Of a DNA stretch of 64,000 nucleotides, positions 44,176 through 53,944 are shown piece after piece. Where the stretch lies: NCBI GenBank assembly GCA_963815185.1, contig CAWFGC010000004.1, forward strand, positions 777,845 to 841,844, given 5' to 3'. Under the pieces are notes generated by a model. That model was not told the origin of the DNA. It worked only from the letters and a program-made list of their open reading frames with translations, and searched no databases. The number at the start of each line of letters is the position of its first letter. The first letter of the stretch is position 1. The position numbers and the translations under genes were made by a program. Source of the DNA: SHZL01 sp963815185 (GTDB lineage: Bacteria > Pseudomonadota > Gammaproteobacteria > Xanthomonadales > SZUA-36).

Positions 44176-45464
44176 TTGAAAGTTTACTTTGTCAATCGTT
44201 TTTTCTATCCAGATATTTCCGCCACCAGCCAGATGCTGACCGACCTGGCGACCGAATCTTGCCAGCCAATACCAAGTCACTGTGGTGACCAGCCGCGAGC
44301 TGTACAACGATCCCCTGGCAAGACTAAACCAGCGCGATGAGTACCTCGGGGTGGCAATTCTGCGTCTGAACACCAGCCGGCTGGGGCGCGCGCAGTTGTG
44401 GCGGCGGGCATTCGATTACCTGACGTTTTACCTGGGCGTGATGTGGTGGCTGGCCCGCCATATCGAGCCCGGCGATATCGTGGTGCTGATGACGGATCCG
44501 CCTTTACTGCAACTGATCAACACAGCCATTATTCGCATCAAGGGCGGGAAGGTCATCAACTGGCTGCAGGACCTTTTCCCTGAAATTGCACAGCGCCTGG
44601 GGGCTTTTCCCGGTCCTGGCTGGCTGGCAGGCTCTCATTGCTCGATGGCGTGACCGGTGCCTTGCGGGCAGCGCAAAATGAACGTCGTCATCAGCGGCAG
44701 GATGCAGAAATATCTTGGCAATCGGAGTGTAGACAACACGCATGTGATACCCAACTGGTGCGATGGGGAAATGATTACACCGCTGGCGCATGTAAATAAC
44801 CCGCTGCGGGAAGCGTGGGGTGTTGCGGATAAGTTCACGGTAGGCTACTCAGGCAATTTCGGACGCGCGCATGAGTTCTCCGAGATTATCCAGGCCATGA
44901 CGCTTTTGTCGTCTCATCCGGAGATTCATTTCCTGTTTATCGGCGAGGGTGCGGCACTGCAAAGACTGACGAGCCGCTATTGAGCGCAATCGACTGACCA
45001 ATGCGAGTTTCAAGCCCTACCAGGCGCGTGATTCATTGCGCTACAGCCTGGCTGTTGCCGATTTGCATCTGGTCAGCCTCAAAACCGGCATGGAAGATCT
45101 GGTACTGCCGAGTAAGCTTTATGGCGTGATGGCAGCCGGCAGGCCGGTGGCCTTCATTGGTGACATCGAGGGGGATATTGCGCAATTTGTTGAAACCGAG
45201 GGTATCGGGTTTGTGATCGGGCAGGGCGATGGCAGCGGGCTGGCGGAGCAGATTCTGTCCCTGGCGGATGCCCCTGCGCGGCTGCTGACATACCAGAAAA
45301 ACGCCAGAACTCTGTTTGAGCAGGAATTCAGCCTTGGTAAGGGAACCGAGCGCTGGCGGCAGTTGCTTCAGCAACAGGTTCGGGTTGTAAGTCCACGCAA
45401 TGTTAAGTGCTGCCAACAAGAGAAAATCACTTTTTGTCGGATAAAGTTCTTTATCTTACAATGA
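44176..45464 (+). pseudogene. glycosyltransferase family 4 gene broken by several single-base indels
   Basis: The pieces, in order, are KVYFVNRFFYPDISATSQML (from TTG 44176), VTVVTSRELYNDPLARLNQR, MNVVISGRMQKYLGNRSVDN, FTVGYSGNFGRAHEFSEIIQ and LVLPSKLYGVMAAGRPVAFI, all matching one GT-B enzyme of about 425 residues (WcaI-like layout). Frame changes lie near 44257 (extra T), 44632 (extra G), 44668-44680 (two extra bases) and 44981 (extra T). Apart from these the coding is intact, so it may be a working gene with sequence errors. It is the last gene before a gap with a new promoter. Confidence 0.72.
45440..45455 (+). promoter_or_regulatory. palindrome before the secretion sub-operon
   Basis: GATAAAG-TT-CTTTATC is a perfect inverted repeat of 7-base arms. 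It ends 18 bases before the candidate promoter at 45473-45503. Not followed by a T-run, so it is more like a binding site than a terminator. Confidence 0.4.
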
Positions 45465-45472
45465 GCGTGCGC

Positions 45473-45503
45473 TTGTCATTACATGCCAAATTACATGTAT
45501 AAT
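45473..45503 (+). promoter_or_regulatory. sigma-70-type promoter before the outer-membrane barrel gene
   Basis: TTGTCA (45473-45478) and a perfect TATAAT (45498-45503) with a 19-base spacer. It lies 66 bases upstream of the ATG at 45569 with a Shine-Dalgarno-like aaaggga between. Probably drives the barrel-Wza-Wzc group separately from the glycosyltransferase operon. Confidence 0.6.
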
Positions 45504-45568
45504 TGCTCGCGGCGCAGTTGCACTGGTATTGACAAGAATTTCCGGCAATCAATTGCAAAGGGATCCTC

Positions 45569-46862
45569 ATGAAAAAGATATCGGCTAAGTTCCTCGGCGT
45601 GATCATTTTGGGCGTGTGCCTGGGGCAGGGTTTGCTCGCGGGAAAGCTTTACGCCCAGTTTTACGACAGCCCGGGTTTGGGTCAGCAGCCTGTGACCACG
45701 CACCCGCAGGACTACAAACCGCTTGGCGTTCGGGCGGGCGCGTTCATGTTGCACCCCGGTGTGCAACTGGCCGGGGAGTATACGGACAACGCTTTTTATT
45801 CCAACGATAATGAACAAAGCGACACGATATTACATGTGCGTCCGTATATTACAGCCCAGAGTGGCTGGAGCCGGCACTCACTGAACATCAGCCTCGCGGC
45901 GGATATCGCACGTTACAACGATTTCGGTGAGCGGGATTACGAAGACTACATCTTCGGTATTACCGGCCGGGTGGACGTCAAGAACCGCAGTTTTATGAGC
46001 TACTCACTGGATTACATGGATCTGCACGAGGGTCTGAACAACCGCAGTTCCGAGCAGGGAGTGGAGCCGACGAAGTACAATTTGACCGGCGGCAGTATCG
46101 GCTATGACCATACGATTAACCGCCTCTCTCTGGCCGCAAAATACGCATTTTACAAGCTGGATTTTGACAATGTGCGGGGAGCGAACGGCCGGATCATTGA
46201 CAACCAGGATCGGGACCGGAAAAACAACAGTTACTCATTGCGGGCCGGTTACCAGTTCCAGACCGATAAAGAAGCCTTCGTTTCCTACACGGGCTACAAC
46301 GTGGATTACGACCAGAAGTATGACCGTAATGGCTTTGATCGCGGAGGAGATGGCTATACGATCAGTGGCGGCCTGACAGCTGACCATTACCGGCAAGCTC
46401 AATGGCGATGTGTTCGCCAGTTATAATGAGCGGAAATTCGACGATTCACGCCTGCCCAACGTCACCGGCTGGGCAGCCGGGGCGGGGCTGCAGTGGAATC
46501 CGACCGAGCTCACTTCGGTTTACGGGAAAATTGCCAGCAGTGTCCAGGATACCACCGACCGGAACAGCTCGGGTTTCCTGCAAACGGTTTACTCATTGCG
46601 GGCCGACCACGAATTGACGCGCTTTATCCAATTGAGCGGCTTCGTTTCCTATCGTGTTGCTGATTACCAGTCAATTGATCCTACCATTCTGACCTCACGC
46701 TCCAAGGACGACATTTTTAGTGGTGGGCTGGGTTTGAACTGGTTCATCAACCGTTCTATTTACCTGAACGCGTCCTATGGATACGAGACTCTCAACAGCA
46801 GCATTTTGGGTGATGACTACACCGCGAACACTTTCTGGCTGGTGATCGGCCTGGAGCGCTAG
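45569..46862 (+). CDS. outer-membrane beta-barrel protein of the polysaccharide locus (one frameshift)
   Basis: Signal peptide at residues 1-29 (KKISAKFLGVIILGVCLGQG, cleavage after LYAQ). The mature part consists of alternating strands with aromatic girdles (SLDYMDLHEGLNNRSSEQGV, YSLRAGYQFQTDKEAFVSYT), ending in a beta-signal-like FWLVIGLER. An extra C at 46384-46385 breaks the frame; the remainder (ITGKLNGDVFASYNERKFDD) continues in the next frame to 46862. The joined product is about 430 residues. It resembles the outer-membrane barrels found beside Wza/Wzc in exopolysaccharide loci and may form or assist the export pore. Confidence 0.8.
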
Positions 46863-47004
46863 TTTCCTTTCCTGATTCCGCGACATCAAACTGCCAATGT
46901 GCTGCGCTAACCGCCGCAGCTGAGCAATCACGTGGACCGGAAAACCCGGAAACTCCAAGTGCCTGTCGCGGTCTCAATCTGGGCCCTGATAGCCGCAAAG
47001 CGTT

Positions 47005-47010
47005 TATAAT
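47005..47010 (+). promoter_or_regulatory. -10 element before wza
   Basis: A perfect TATAAT four bases before the first in-frame ATG at 47014. If used, transcription would start inside that codon region, so the real translation start must be further downstream. No good -35 is seen. Confidence 0.35.
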
Positions 47011-47124
47011 TTCATGCATTATCATCCAACATCGATGTCAGTGAACCGGAACATGTCGTTCGCAAATCGACCAGTGACAAGATGCGCTGCATCCCGATGG
47101 CGTAAGACATCGGCCGGAATCAGG

Positions 47125-47691
47125 ATGACCTTGACCAGTGCAATTCTGTTTTTTGCCTGCTCGCTGAGTGCGGGTTCTCTTTGGGCGCAAAACGTGCAAG
47201 ATGCGCCCGTTCCGGCGCTTGGCGTCGGCGATGCCACCTATCAACTGGATGCCGGAGACCGGATCAAGGTCAACATATTCAACCAGCCGGATCTTTCAGG
47301 GGACTATCAACTGGATGGTGATGGTCAGTTTGTGATGCCGCTGATTGGCCGCGTTGACGCTGAAGGTCTTACCGCCGCCAAGCTGGAGGCTCTGCTGGTG
47401 GCCCGGTTCAAGCCGGATTACCTGGTAAATCCCCGCATTTTCATCCAGGTGCTGAACTACCGGCCCTACTACATCATCGGTGAGGCGCTGAAAACCGGCG
47501 CTTTTCCGTATGTGGAAGGCATGACCTATCTCACCGCGATTGCCAAGGCCGGCGGCTTTACCTACCGCGCAAAAAAGGATTACGTTTACGTGGTCCGCGC
47601 CGACGATCCGGGACAGGAGGAGATCAAGCTGAGCGTCGAGGAAAAAATTCAGCCCGGCGATATCATCCGCATTGCTGAGCGCTTGTTCTGA
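47125..47691 (+). CDS. wza: Wza-family polysaccharide export protein
   Basis: About 188 residues from ATG 47125, which directly starts a signal peptide (TLTSAILFFACSLSAGSLWA, cleavage before QNVQ). Upstream in-frame ATGs at 47014, 47035 and 47053 would give a long basic N-region. The Poly_export domain (YQLDAGDRIKVNIFNQPDLS, VMPLIGRVDAEGLTAAKLEA) and a SLBB domain (YYIIGEALKTGAFPYVEGMT) are present. No clear lipobox is seen, unlike classical Wza, and the protein is short, as in other Wzx/Wzy-type EPS loci. It forms the outer-membrane exit channel. Confidence 0.88.
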   Translation: MTLTSAILFFACSLSAGSLWAQNVQDAPVPALGVGDATYQLDAGDRIKVNIFNQPDLSGDYQLDGDGQFVMPLIGRVDAEGLTAAKLEALLVARFKPDYLVNPRIFIQVLNYRPYYIIGEALKTGAFPYVEGMTYLTAIAKAGGFTYRAKKDYVYVVRADDPGQEEIKLSVEEKIQPGDIIRIAERLF

Positions 47692-47730
47692 TTCCTGTGA
47701 ATATATTCAGGCAGTGGATGCTCCCAACTC

Positions 47731-50022
47731 ATGAATGACAGCCGCCAAGATACCTGGCCAGACGCCGCTCGAGAAGTCGGCGAACAGGGGCAGCCATTAC
47801 CGCTGCTGGATTACTTGCAACTGTTGTGGTTTCGCCGCAAGCTGATTCTGGCCATCACGATCTTTGTCGCCGTTATCGGCTACATCCAGGTAAATGAAAT
47901 CAAGAACATCTACTCGGCAAGTTCCACGCTGATTGTGGGGCTGCCCGAGTCGCGAGTGGTCGATTTCGAGTCGGTGCTGGCCCATGGTAATTCGCCTAAC
48001 GATGCGGAGGGCCAGATCGAAGTGTTGCGCTCGCGTGTGCTGGCTGCAAAGGTGATTAAACGGCTGGGTTTGCTCAGTAACCCGGAATTCAATCCGGCTT
48101 TGGCCAAACCGGAGAAAAGCTTGTACGATTTTCTCAAGTACCTTAATCCCAAAAGCTGGATTCCCGCGAGTTGGAAGAAGTCGATCAAAGAAGCTTTGGG
48201 CCAGGAAACCGAACGGGTACGGCCGCCTTCCACTCCACAGGAACGGGAAGAGCAGTTGCAACAGGAACAGATGTCGACGGCGACGAGTATTCTCCTGGGC
48301 AGGTTGCAGCTGGAGCAGGTTGGCTTCAGCAATGTGATCAATATCACGTTCTCGTCAATGAATCCGGAGACGGCCGCCAGGGTCGCCAATGAGATCCCCG
48401 AAGCTTACATTCTCGATAAGCTGGAATCCAAGTTCGAGGCCACGGCAAAGGCCAATGATTGGTTAACCGAACAGGTGGCGGACCTCGAAGCCAAGGTGGT
48501 GGAGTCGGAGCGGGCTGTGGAGATGTACCGCGAAGAGCACGGTCTGGGTGAAGCATCCGGCGTGAATATATTGGACAAGCAACTGTCGGAATTGAACAGC
48601 CAGCTGATCATCGCCCGCGCGGAGAAGGCTGAGATAGATGCACGATTGGCCCAGCTACGGCGGCTGCTGGAAGGGGGAGGGCAAGGCGTGGAAACCGCTT
48701 CCGAGGTATTGTCCTCAGCTCTGGTCCAGCAACTGCGCACGCAGGAAGCTCAGGCGCTGAGCCGGGCATCGGAGCTTTCCGTGGAATATGGACCCAAGCA
48801 TCCACGCCTGCTGCAGGTTCGTGCCGAACTGGTGGAGATACGCGGGCGCATCCACAACGAGATCGAGCGTATTGCCAAGGGGCTTGAGCACGAGGCAGAA
48901 TTTGCCGCCACCCGCGTGGCCAGTTTGGAAAGCAGCCTGAGTGCCGCGCAAGGCCAGAGCAGCGAACAAAGCAAGGAGTCCATTCAGCTGCGCTCGCTGG
49001 AGCGTGAAGCGGCGGCCAACCGAACATTGTACGAAACGTTTCTCAACCGTTTCAAGGAAACCAGCTCCACTCAGGGCCTGGAAACCTCCGATGCGCGCGT
49101 GATTTCCCGGGCCGAGGTGCCGGGCGGTCCGTCTTATCCAAACCGCAACAGGCTGTTGACCAATTACCTCTTGATTGGCTTTTTCGGTGCCTGCGGTCTG
49201 GTGTTGGCTTTGCAACTGCTGAACCCCGGACTGATGAGCCCGGAACAGGTACAACAGGTCCTCGGTGAGTACGTCATCGGTCTGATCCCGCTGGTCCCGG
49301 GTAAGGTGATGCTGCACGATTACATACTGGAAAAATCGAACTCCTCTTTGGCTGAAGCCATTAATTCGCTGAGGTTCTCTCTCGCACTGTCTGATCCGGA
49401 TAAACCGGTAAAAGTGGTGGCGGTGACTTCTTCGGTGCCGGAAGAAGGGAAAACCAGTCTGGCCATCGGATTGGCCCGTGCGGTGGCGGCCTCCGGCAAC
49501 AAAGTGCTCATTGTGGACGGCGACATGCGGCGCTCCAGTCTGGGAAAGAGGCTTGGCTTGCCGGCAAACCATAAAGGTCTGTCGGACTTGGTAATAGCGG
49601 GTGATGCGGATTTGTCTGAATTTGTGCTGCGCGATGAAAAAGGCGGAGTAGATTATTTACCCCCAGGTACAGCGAAGTACGCCAATGCCAGTGATATTTT
49701 TGCTTCGCACCGGATGCTCGATATCATCGCTCTGCTCAAGTCGCGTTACGACCTGGTCGTGGTAGATACGCCACCCGTTATGGCGGTGGCGGATGCGCGC
49801 ATCATTGGCCGGGCAGTGGACAAAACCATATTCGTTGTGCGCTGGGACAAGACCCCGCGCAAAGTGGCCCGGGCCGCCCTGGAGCAACTGCGAAGGGCAG
49901 AAGTCAGCATTGCTGGCGTGGTACTGCAGCAGGTCGATTTGCACCGATACGGCCGCGTCGGTTATGGGGATTCGGGCTACTACTACCATTACGGCCGCTA
50001 TGGAAAATACTACTCCAAATAA
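47731..50022 (+). CDS. wzc: Wzc/GumC-like chain-length regulator with BY-kinase domain
   Basis: A 763-residue inner-membrane protein. The Wzz domain lies between membrane helices at about 37-55 and 475-495, with long coiled coils (about 235-440). The cytoplasmic kinase has Walker A SSVPEEGKTS (about 566), Walker A' VLIVDGDMRRSS (about 591) and Walker B DLVVVDTPPVMAVAD (about 673). The last 25 residues are a tyrosine cluster (GYYYHYGRYGKYY) that is autophosphorylated in this family. It controls polymer length and export together with Wza. A PPP-type phosphatase is encoded two genes later. Confidence 0.92.
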   Translation: MNDSRQDTWPDAAREVGEQGQPLPLLDYLQLLWFRRKLILAITIFVAVIGYIQVNEIKNIYSASSTLIVGLPESRVVDFESVLAHGNSPNDAEGQIEVLRSRVLAAKVIKRLGLLSNPEFNPALAKPEKSLYDFLKYLNPKSWIPASWKKSIKEALGQETERVRPPSTPQEREEQLQQEQMSTATSILLGRLQLEQVGFSNVINITFSSMNPETAARVANEIPEAYILDKLESKFEATAKANDWLTEQVADLEAKVVESERAVEMYREEHGLGEASGVNILDKQLSELNSQLIIARAEKAEIDARLAQLRRLLEGGGQGVETASEVLSSALVQQLRTQEAQALSRASELSVEYGPKHPRLLQVRAELVEIRGRIHNEIERIAKGLEHEAEFAATRVASLESSLSAAQGQSSEQSKESIQLRSLEREAAANRTLYETFLNRFKETSSTQGLETSDARVISRAEVPGGPSYPNRNRLLTNYLLIGFFGACGLVLALQLLNPGLMSPEQVQQVLGEYVIGLIPLVPGKVMLHDYILEKSNSSLAEAINSLRFSLALSDPDKPVKVVAVTSSVPEEGKTSLAIGLARAVAASGNKVLIVDGDMRRSSLGKRLGLPANHKGLSDLVIAGDADLSEFVLRDEKGGVDYLPPGTAKYANASDIFASHRMLDIIALLKSRYDLVVVDTPPVMAVADARIIGRAVDKTIFVVRWDKTPRKVARAALEQLRRAEVSIAGVVLQQVDLHRYGRVGYGDSGYYYHYGRYGKYYSK

Positions 50023-50121
50023 AGGTCAATTTACTGCCGTCATTCTGGAAGATTCGCTTGTGGCGTTCTGGAATGACGGATTGGGGTGTATTAGAGTTTA
50101 TTTGAAACGAAGCAGATAATC

Positions 50122-50823
50122 GTGCTTCCAAAGTCAAAAACAAACCGCTACCTATCCATCGCACTGGTTGGATTTATCGCAATTGCGGTACTGATACTGG
50201 CCTGGCCTCGTTTTATGGCCAGTTATCGTTACTTACCGGTGGATATTGCTGTTCAGCGCTATTTTTCCACTCGTGTCATCCCTTCCGAGCGCCTGCCGGT
50301 GTTGATTCGCTTTGCGCAGCGAGCTATTGAACATCATGACCACTATCGCTTTCATGATGGGCTCAGCCTGTTGTATTTACTGCGCGCGCTGGATGTCAAT
50401 ACACCGGCGCTGGAACGTATCGACGCGTATCGGGCGTCTGAGGCTGAGGCCGTAGCCACCCTGGAGCGTGCGCCTGCACAGCCGGCCGCCTGGCTGCGTC
50501 TGGCCAACATTCGCTGGACACTGCACGACGAGCCGGAAACCATACTGGCACCATGGAAGATGTCTATTTTCACAGGCCGTACAGATTCCAGCCTGTTTAC
50601 GCAACGAGTAGATATTGGCCTGGGGCTGCGGGAGAGTATGGATGCCGAGGCATTTGCGATGTTGCGCGACCAGCTGCTGTTGGCCTGGCGCCTGCAACCG
50701 GGCTCGGTGATGAAGGTGCTGGCGCTTCGTGATCGCGGGCTCGAGGTGACGCGCGAACTGATCACGAATACCGATCCCTCGGCGCTGGCGGAAATGGAGG
50801 CTTGGCTTGATAAGCTTCGTTAA
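50122..50823 (+). CDS. membrane-anchored protein of unknown function
   Basis: A 233-residue protein starting with GTG. One membrane helix (residues 10-30, YLSIALVGFIAIAVLILAWP) is followed by a periplasmic helical region with TPR-like spacing (LERAPAQPAAWLRLANIRWT). It is located between the tyrosine kinase and the phosphatase in a polysaccharide locus, and similar small anchored proteins occur in other EPS loci. I do not recognise a named family. It overlaps the phosphatase start. Confidence 0.7.
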   Translation: MLPKSKTNRYLSIALVGFIAIAVLILAWPRFMASYRYLPVDIAVQRYFSTRVIPSERLPVLIRFAQRAIEHHDHYRFHDGLSLLYLLRALDVNTPALERIDAYRASEAEAVATLERAPAQPAAWLRLANIRWTLHDEPETILAPWKMSIFTGRTDSSLFTQRVDIGLGLRESMDAEAFAMLRDQLLLAWRLQPGSVMKVLALRDRGLEVTRELITNTDPSALAEMEAWLDKLR

Positions 50824-51577
50824 GCGCTGGCTGGGAGGTGAAGACGCAGTCGCGGTCGGCCCCTATATCCCCCAAGGACAACGGGTATACTGCATAGGTG
50901 ATATCCACGGTCGGCTGGACCTTTTGCATCAATTGCACCGCGCTATTGCAACAGATGCTAAGGGTTATGATGGTGAGAAGATAATAACCTACCTTGGGGA
51001 CTACATCGACCGCGGGGAACAATCCAAGGAAGTAGTCGAACTGTTGATAAAGGAGCCATTGAAGGGTTTTCACTCTATCCATCTGCTTGGCAACCATGAA
51101 CAAAGTCTGCTGGATTTCCTGCAGCATCCAATGGATGTTGCCAGTTGGCTGAAATATGGTGGCCGGGCTACCCTCCTCAGTTACGGAGTTGCGGTGGGTC
51201 CGAAAAACTCCCGGGAGGATCTCCAGGGCCTGCGCGATGAACTGGAAAGAAAACTGCCGCAACGACACCTGGATTTTTACCGCGAGCTATACCTGGCCTA
51301 CGTGGCAGGCAGCTACTGCTTCGTGCACGCGGGTATTCGTCCTGGCCTGTCGGTGCGTGATCAACGCGACGAGGACCTGCTGTGGATTCGCGAGGATTTC
51401 ACCAAGAGCAGGGAGATTCACGAGCACATTGTGGTGCACGGTCATTCAATTACATCCGAAGTAGAATTTTGGCCCAACCGCATTGGCATCGATACCGGAG
51501 CCTTCCACACCGGCGTGCTGACCTGCCTGGTGCTGGAAGGTTCTGAACAGCGGTTGTTGCAGACGGGCAGAAGGTAA
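50807..51577 (+). CDS. PPP-family serine/threonine protein phosphatase
   Basis: A 256-residue phosphatase starting with TTG and overlapping the gene before. The metal motifs are GDIHGRLD (about 31-38), GDYIDRGEQS (about 63-72), LLGNHEQS and the later VHGHSITSE. Bacterial PPP enzymes such as PrpA dephosphorylate serine, threonine or tyrosine. In this position it may reverse phosphorylation of the Wzc-like kinase, which is an inference from location. Confidence 0.87.
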   Translation: MISFVKRWLGGEDAVAVGPYIPQGQRVYCIGDIHGRLDLLHQLHRAIATDAKGYDGEKIITYLGDYIDRGEQSKEVVELLIKEPLKGFHSIHLLGNHEQSLLDFLQHPMDVASWLKYGGRATLLSYGVAVGPKNSREDLQGLRDELERKLPQRHLDFYRELYLAYVAGSYCFVHAGIRPGLSVRDQRDEDLLWIREDFTKSREIHEHIVVHGHSITSEVEFWPNRIGIDTGAFHTGVLTCLVLEGSEQRLLQTGRR

Positions 51578-51580
51578 GCG

Positions 51581-52534
51581 ATGCGCTTGTCTCCCATGCC
51601 TCTGGTGCTGCTCGCGTTGGTTTCATGTTTCGTCAAAGCGGACTATCAGCTTGGCCTGGAGGCATACCAGAAAGGCGACTACGCACGTGCCTTTTCCGAA
51701 TGGATCAAGGTTGTTGCGAGTGCGCCGGAGGCGGTGAACCCCGCCATTCTCGCCGAAAGCCAATATGCCATAGGCATGCTGTACTGGATGGGGCAGGGCG
51801 TGCCCCAGGATACTGTCGCAGCGGCCAATTGGCTCAGGCAGGCGGCAGAAATGAACCACGCCGGCGCGCAGGCCAAGCTGGGCTATCTCTACACCACAGG
51901 TCAGGGCGTTCCTCAAAATGATTTTGAAGCGTTGAAATGGCTGCAGATGGCGGCCAGGCAGGGAGATCCTGATGCGCAATTCAATCTGGGCGTGCTCTAC
52001 CGCGACGGCAAAGGTGTCAAGCAGGATCCGGATCTGGCGCTGCAATGGTTTCGTGAAGCGGCTGCCAATGGGGACGCTATTTCGGCCGGGATTGTTGCGG
52101 CCTTTGAAAGGGATGACACCCACCCCAGTGAGCCTGGACCCGACACAGCTTCGCCCGTGATAAAGAACCAGGAATCCGTCGAGAAATACACCTCTGCCGA
52201 AATGGGCTCAAGTGTGCCTACCGGGCCTGCTTCCGTGGCAGCCTTGAGCGAAGACTGGATTCGCCAGTGCAACCCGGAGCATTACACCATCCAAGTGATA
52301 GCGTTGTTGCAGCCCGATAGATTGTACGATTTCATCGAACGTCATCGAGACTGGTCCCCGCTGGCAATTTATCGGCAGCGATGGCAAGGCAAGCCGCTGT
52401 GGGTGTTGGTGCAAGGTGATTACGCAGATGTGGGACAGGCCCGCGAGGCAGTGCGGCATTTTCCTGCAGGTCTGCAGGAGCAGGAAAACATGTGGATCCG
52501 GCGTTTTGAGATGGTGCAGGGACTATTGCGTTGA
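51581..52534 (+). CDS. SEL1-repeat protein with a C-terminal SPOR domain
   Basis: A 317-residue exported protein. A signal peptide (1-20) is followed by four SEL1 repeats (about 35-170, for example AQFNLGVLYRDGKGVKQDPD). A proline/serine-rich linker leads to a C-terminal domain (about 230-310, HYTIQVIALLQPDRLYDFIE, then LWVLVQGDYADVGQAREAVR) that fits SPOR peptidoglycan-binding domains. It starts three bases after the phosphatase stop. Probably a cell-envelope scaffold for this export system. Confidence 0.82.
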   Translation: MRLSPMPLVLLALVSCFVKADYQLGLEAYQKGDYARAFSEWIKVVASAPEAVNPAILAESQYAIGMLYWMGQGVPQDTVAAANWLRQAAEMNHAGAQAKLGYLYTTGQGVPQNDFEALKWLQMAARQGDPDAQFNLGVLYRDGKGVKQDPDLALQWFREAAANGDAISAGIVAAFERDDTHPSEPGPDTASPVIKNQESVEKYTSAEMGSSVPTGPASVAALSEDWIRQCNPEHYTIQVIALLQPDRLYDFIERHRDWSPLAIYRQRWQGKPLWVLVQGDYADVGQAREAVRHFPAGLQEQENMWIRRFEMVQGLLR

Positions 52535-52558
52535 AAATTCAGCTATGAGAATACAGCC

Positions 52559-53917
52559 ATGAACCGCATTCTGTTTTTTGGACTTATGGTGCTTGTGGTG
52601 CTCTGCCCCCTGCCATTGGGCAGTAACCGTGAATGGTCGTGGAGCCTGTGCGCGTTGCTTTCTTCATTGTTGGGCCTTGCCTGGGCGGTTGCAAATCTCG
52701 GTCATCGTGGAGCATTCACTCGGCTACCGCATCCCGTTTTGGTAATGTCGTTCCTATTTGCCTGTGGCTGGGTCCTGGTGCAAGTCGGCGTCTGGGTTCC
52801 TGACTTGTGGCATCATCCCTTATGGGCCATGAGTGGCGAAGCACTGGGTTTAAGGCCGCCCGGGTCGATTTCAGTAGCCGCCGAAGATTCCTGGACCGCG
52901 TTGATGCGCTTGCTGAGTTATGCGTTGATTTTTGTGCTGGCGTACCAGTTGGGTCGTGATCGCGCGCGGGCCCAAACTGCATTTGGCTGGTTGACTATCG
53001 CCGGCTTGATTTATGCGGTGTTCGGGCTTTATGTCTACTGGAGTGGCTACTTCCCCGAATGGCTATTTCGCGACAACGTTTTGCAGCACGACGTGCGCAG
53101 CACCTTTATCAATCGAAATCACTTCGCCACATGGCAGGGCCTGACCCTGTTGTCCGCGTTGGCTCTTTTTTACCAGCGCATGGCTCAACCGGTAGTGAAG
53201 CCTTATGAAGTTCCCCAGGACCGTGAAGCGCGCACTGCGGAGTTTATCCTGCGTGCCTGGAAGCCGTTAATCTTGGTGCTTTTGATGGTTACGGCGCTGA
53301 TCCTGACGCATTCCCGCGGTGGATTTGTTTCGACCATGGCCGGAGTCGTGGTGCTGTTACTTCTGCTGGACCGGCGTGCGTCCGGGCGGCGTTCGCTGTC
53401 ACGGGTGACGGTTTTCGCGGCATTGGCGGTTACCACCATCGCCTTCTACCTCACCAGCGAGGTGTTGCTCGATCGCATCAATCGCACCGATATCACCTCG
53501 GAAGAACGCCTGGCCGTGTTTGCCAACGTGGATCGAGGCATTGCAGACAATCCGGTGCTGGGTTTTGGTTATGGCACTTTCGCCAGCAGTTTCCGCTTTT
53601 ATGACCGCAACGAGACACCTGTGCATTACGACCGGGCGCACAATACCTGGCTGGAAGACACCTTCGAACTGGGTTTGCCAGCCGCACTGGCGCTGTTCCT
53701 TTCAATCCTTGGTTTGGCGCTGATTTGTCTGCGTGGGATCAGACGCCGGCACCGGGATTGGATTTATCCTGCAACCGGTGTGGCCGCTTCAGTACTGGTG
53801 GCGCTGCACGCCACGGTTGACTTCAGTCTGCAACTACCGGCAGTCGCAATACTGTATGCCTGCATCATGGGGGTGGCGTGTGCGCAGTCTCATCCGTCAT
53901 TGGCTGACCATCGGTAG
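52559..53917 (+). CDS. O-antigen ligase/polymerase-family membrane protein
   Basis: A 452-residue protein with about ten membrane helices. The family core is the region RSTFINRNHFATWQGLTLLS and HSRGGFVSTMAGVVVLLLLL, followed by the periplasmic loop with GFGYGTFASSFRFY and HYDRAHNTWLEDTFELGLPA, whose histidines and arginines are typical of Wzy_C/WaaL proteins. It is a second member of this superfamily in the window. It may polymerise a second repeat unit or ligate the finished chain. Confidence 0.88.
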   Translation: MNRILFFGLMVLVVLCPLPLGSNREWSWSLCALLSSLLGLAWAVANLGHRGAFTRLPHPVLVMSFLFACGWVLVQVGVWVPDLWHHPLWAMSGEALGLRPPGSISVAAEDSWTALMRLLSYALIFVLAYQLGRDRARAQTAFGWLTIAGLIYAVFGLYVYWSGYFPEWLFRDNVLQHDVRSTFINRNHFATWQGLTLLSALALFYQRMAQPVVKPYEVPQDREARTAEFILRAWKPLILVLLMVTALILTHSRGGFVSTMAGVVVLLLLLDRRASGRRSLSRVTVFAALAVTTIAFYLTSEVLLDRINRTDITSEERLAVFANVDRGIADNPVLGFGYGTFASSFRFYDRNETPVHYDRAHNTWLEDTFELGLPAALALFLSILGLALICLRGIRRRHRDWIYPATGVAASVLVALHATVDFSLQLPAVAILYACIMGVACAQSHPSLADHR

Positions 53918-53944
53918 ACTGTCTGTGTTGATTGGGGGATCCTG

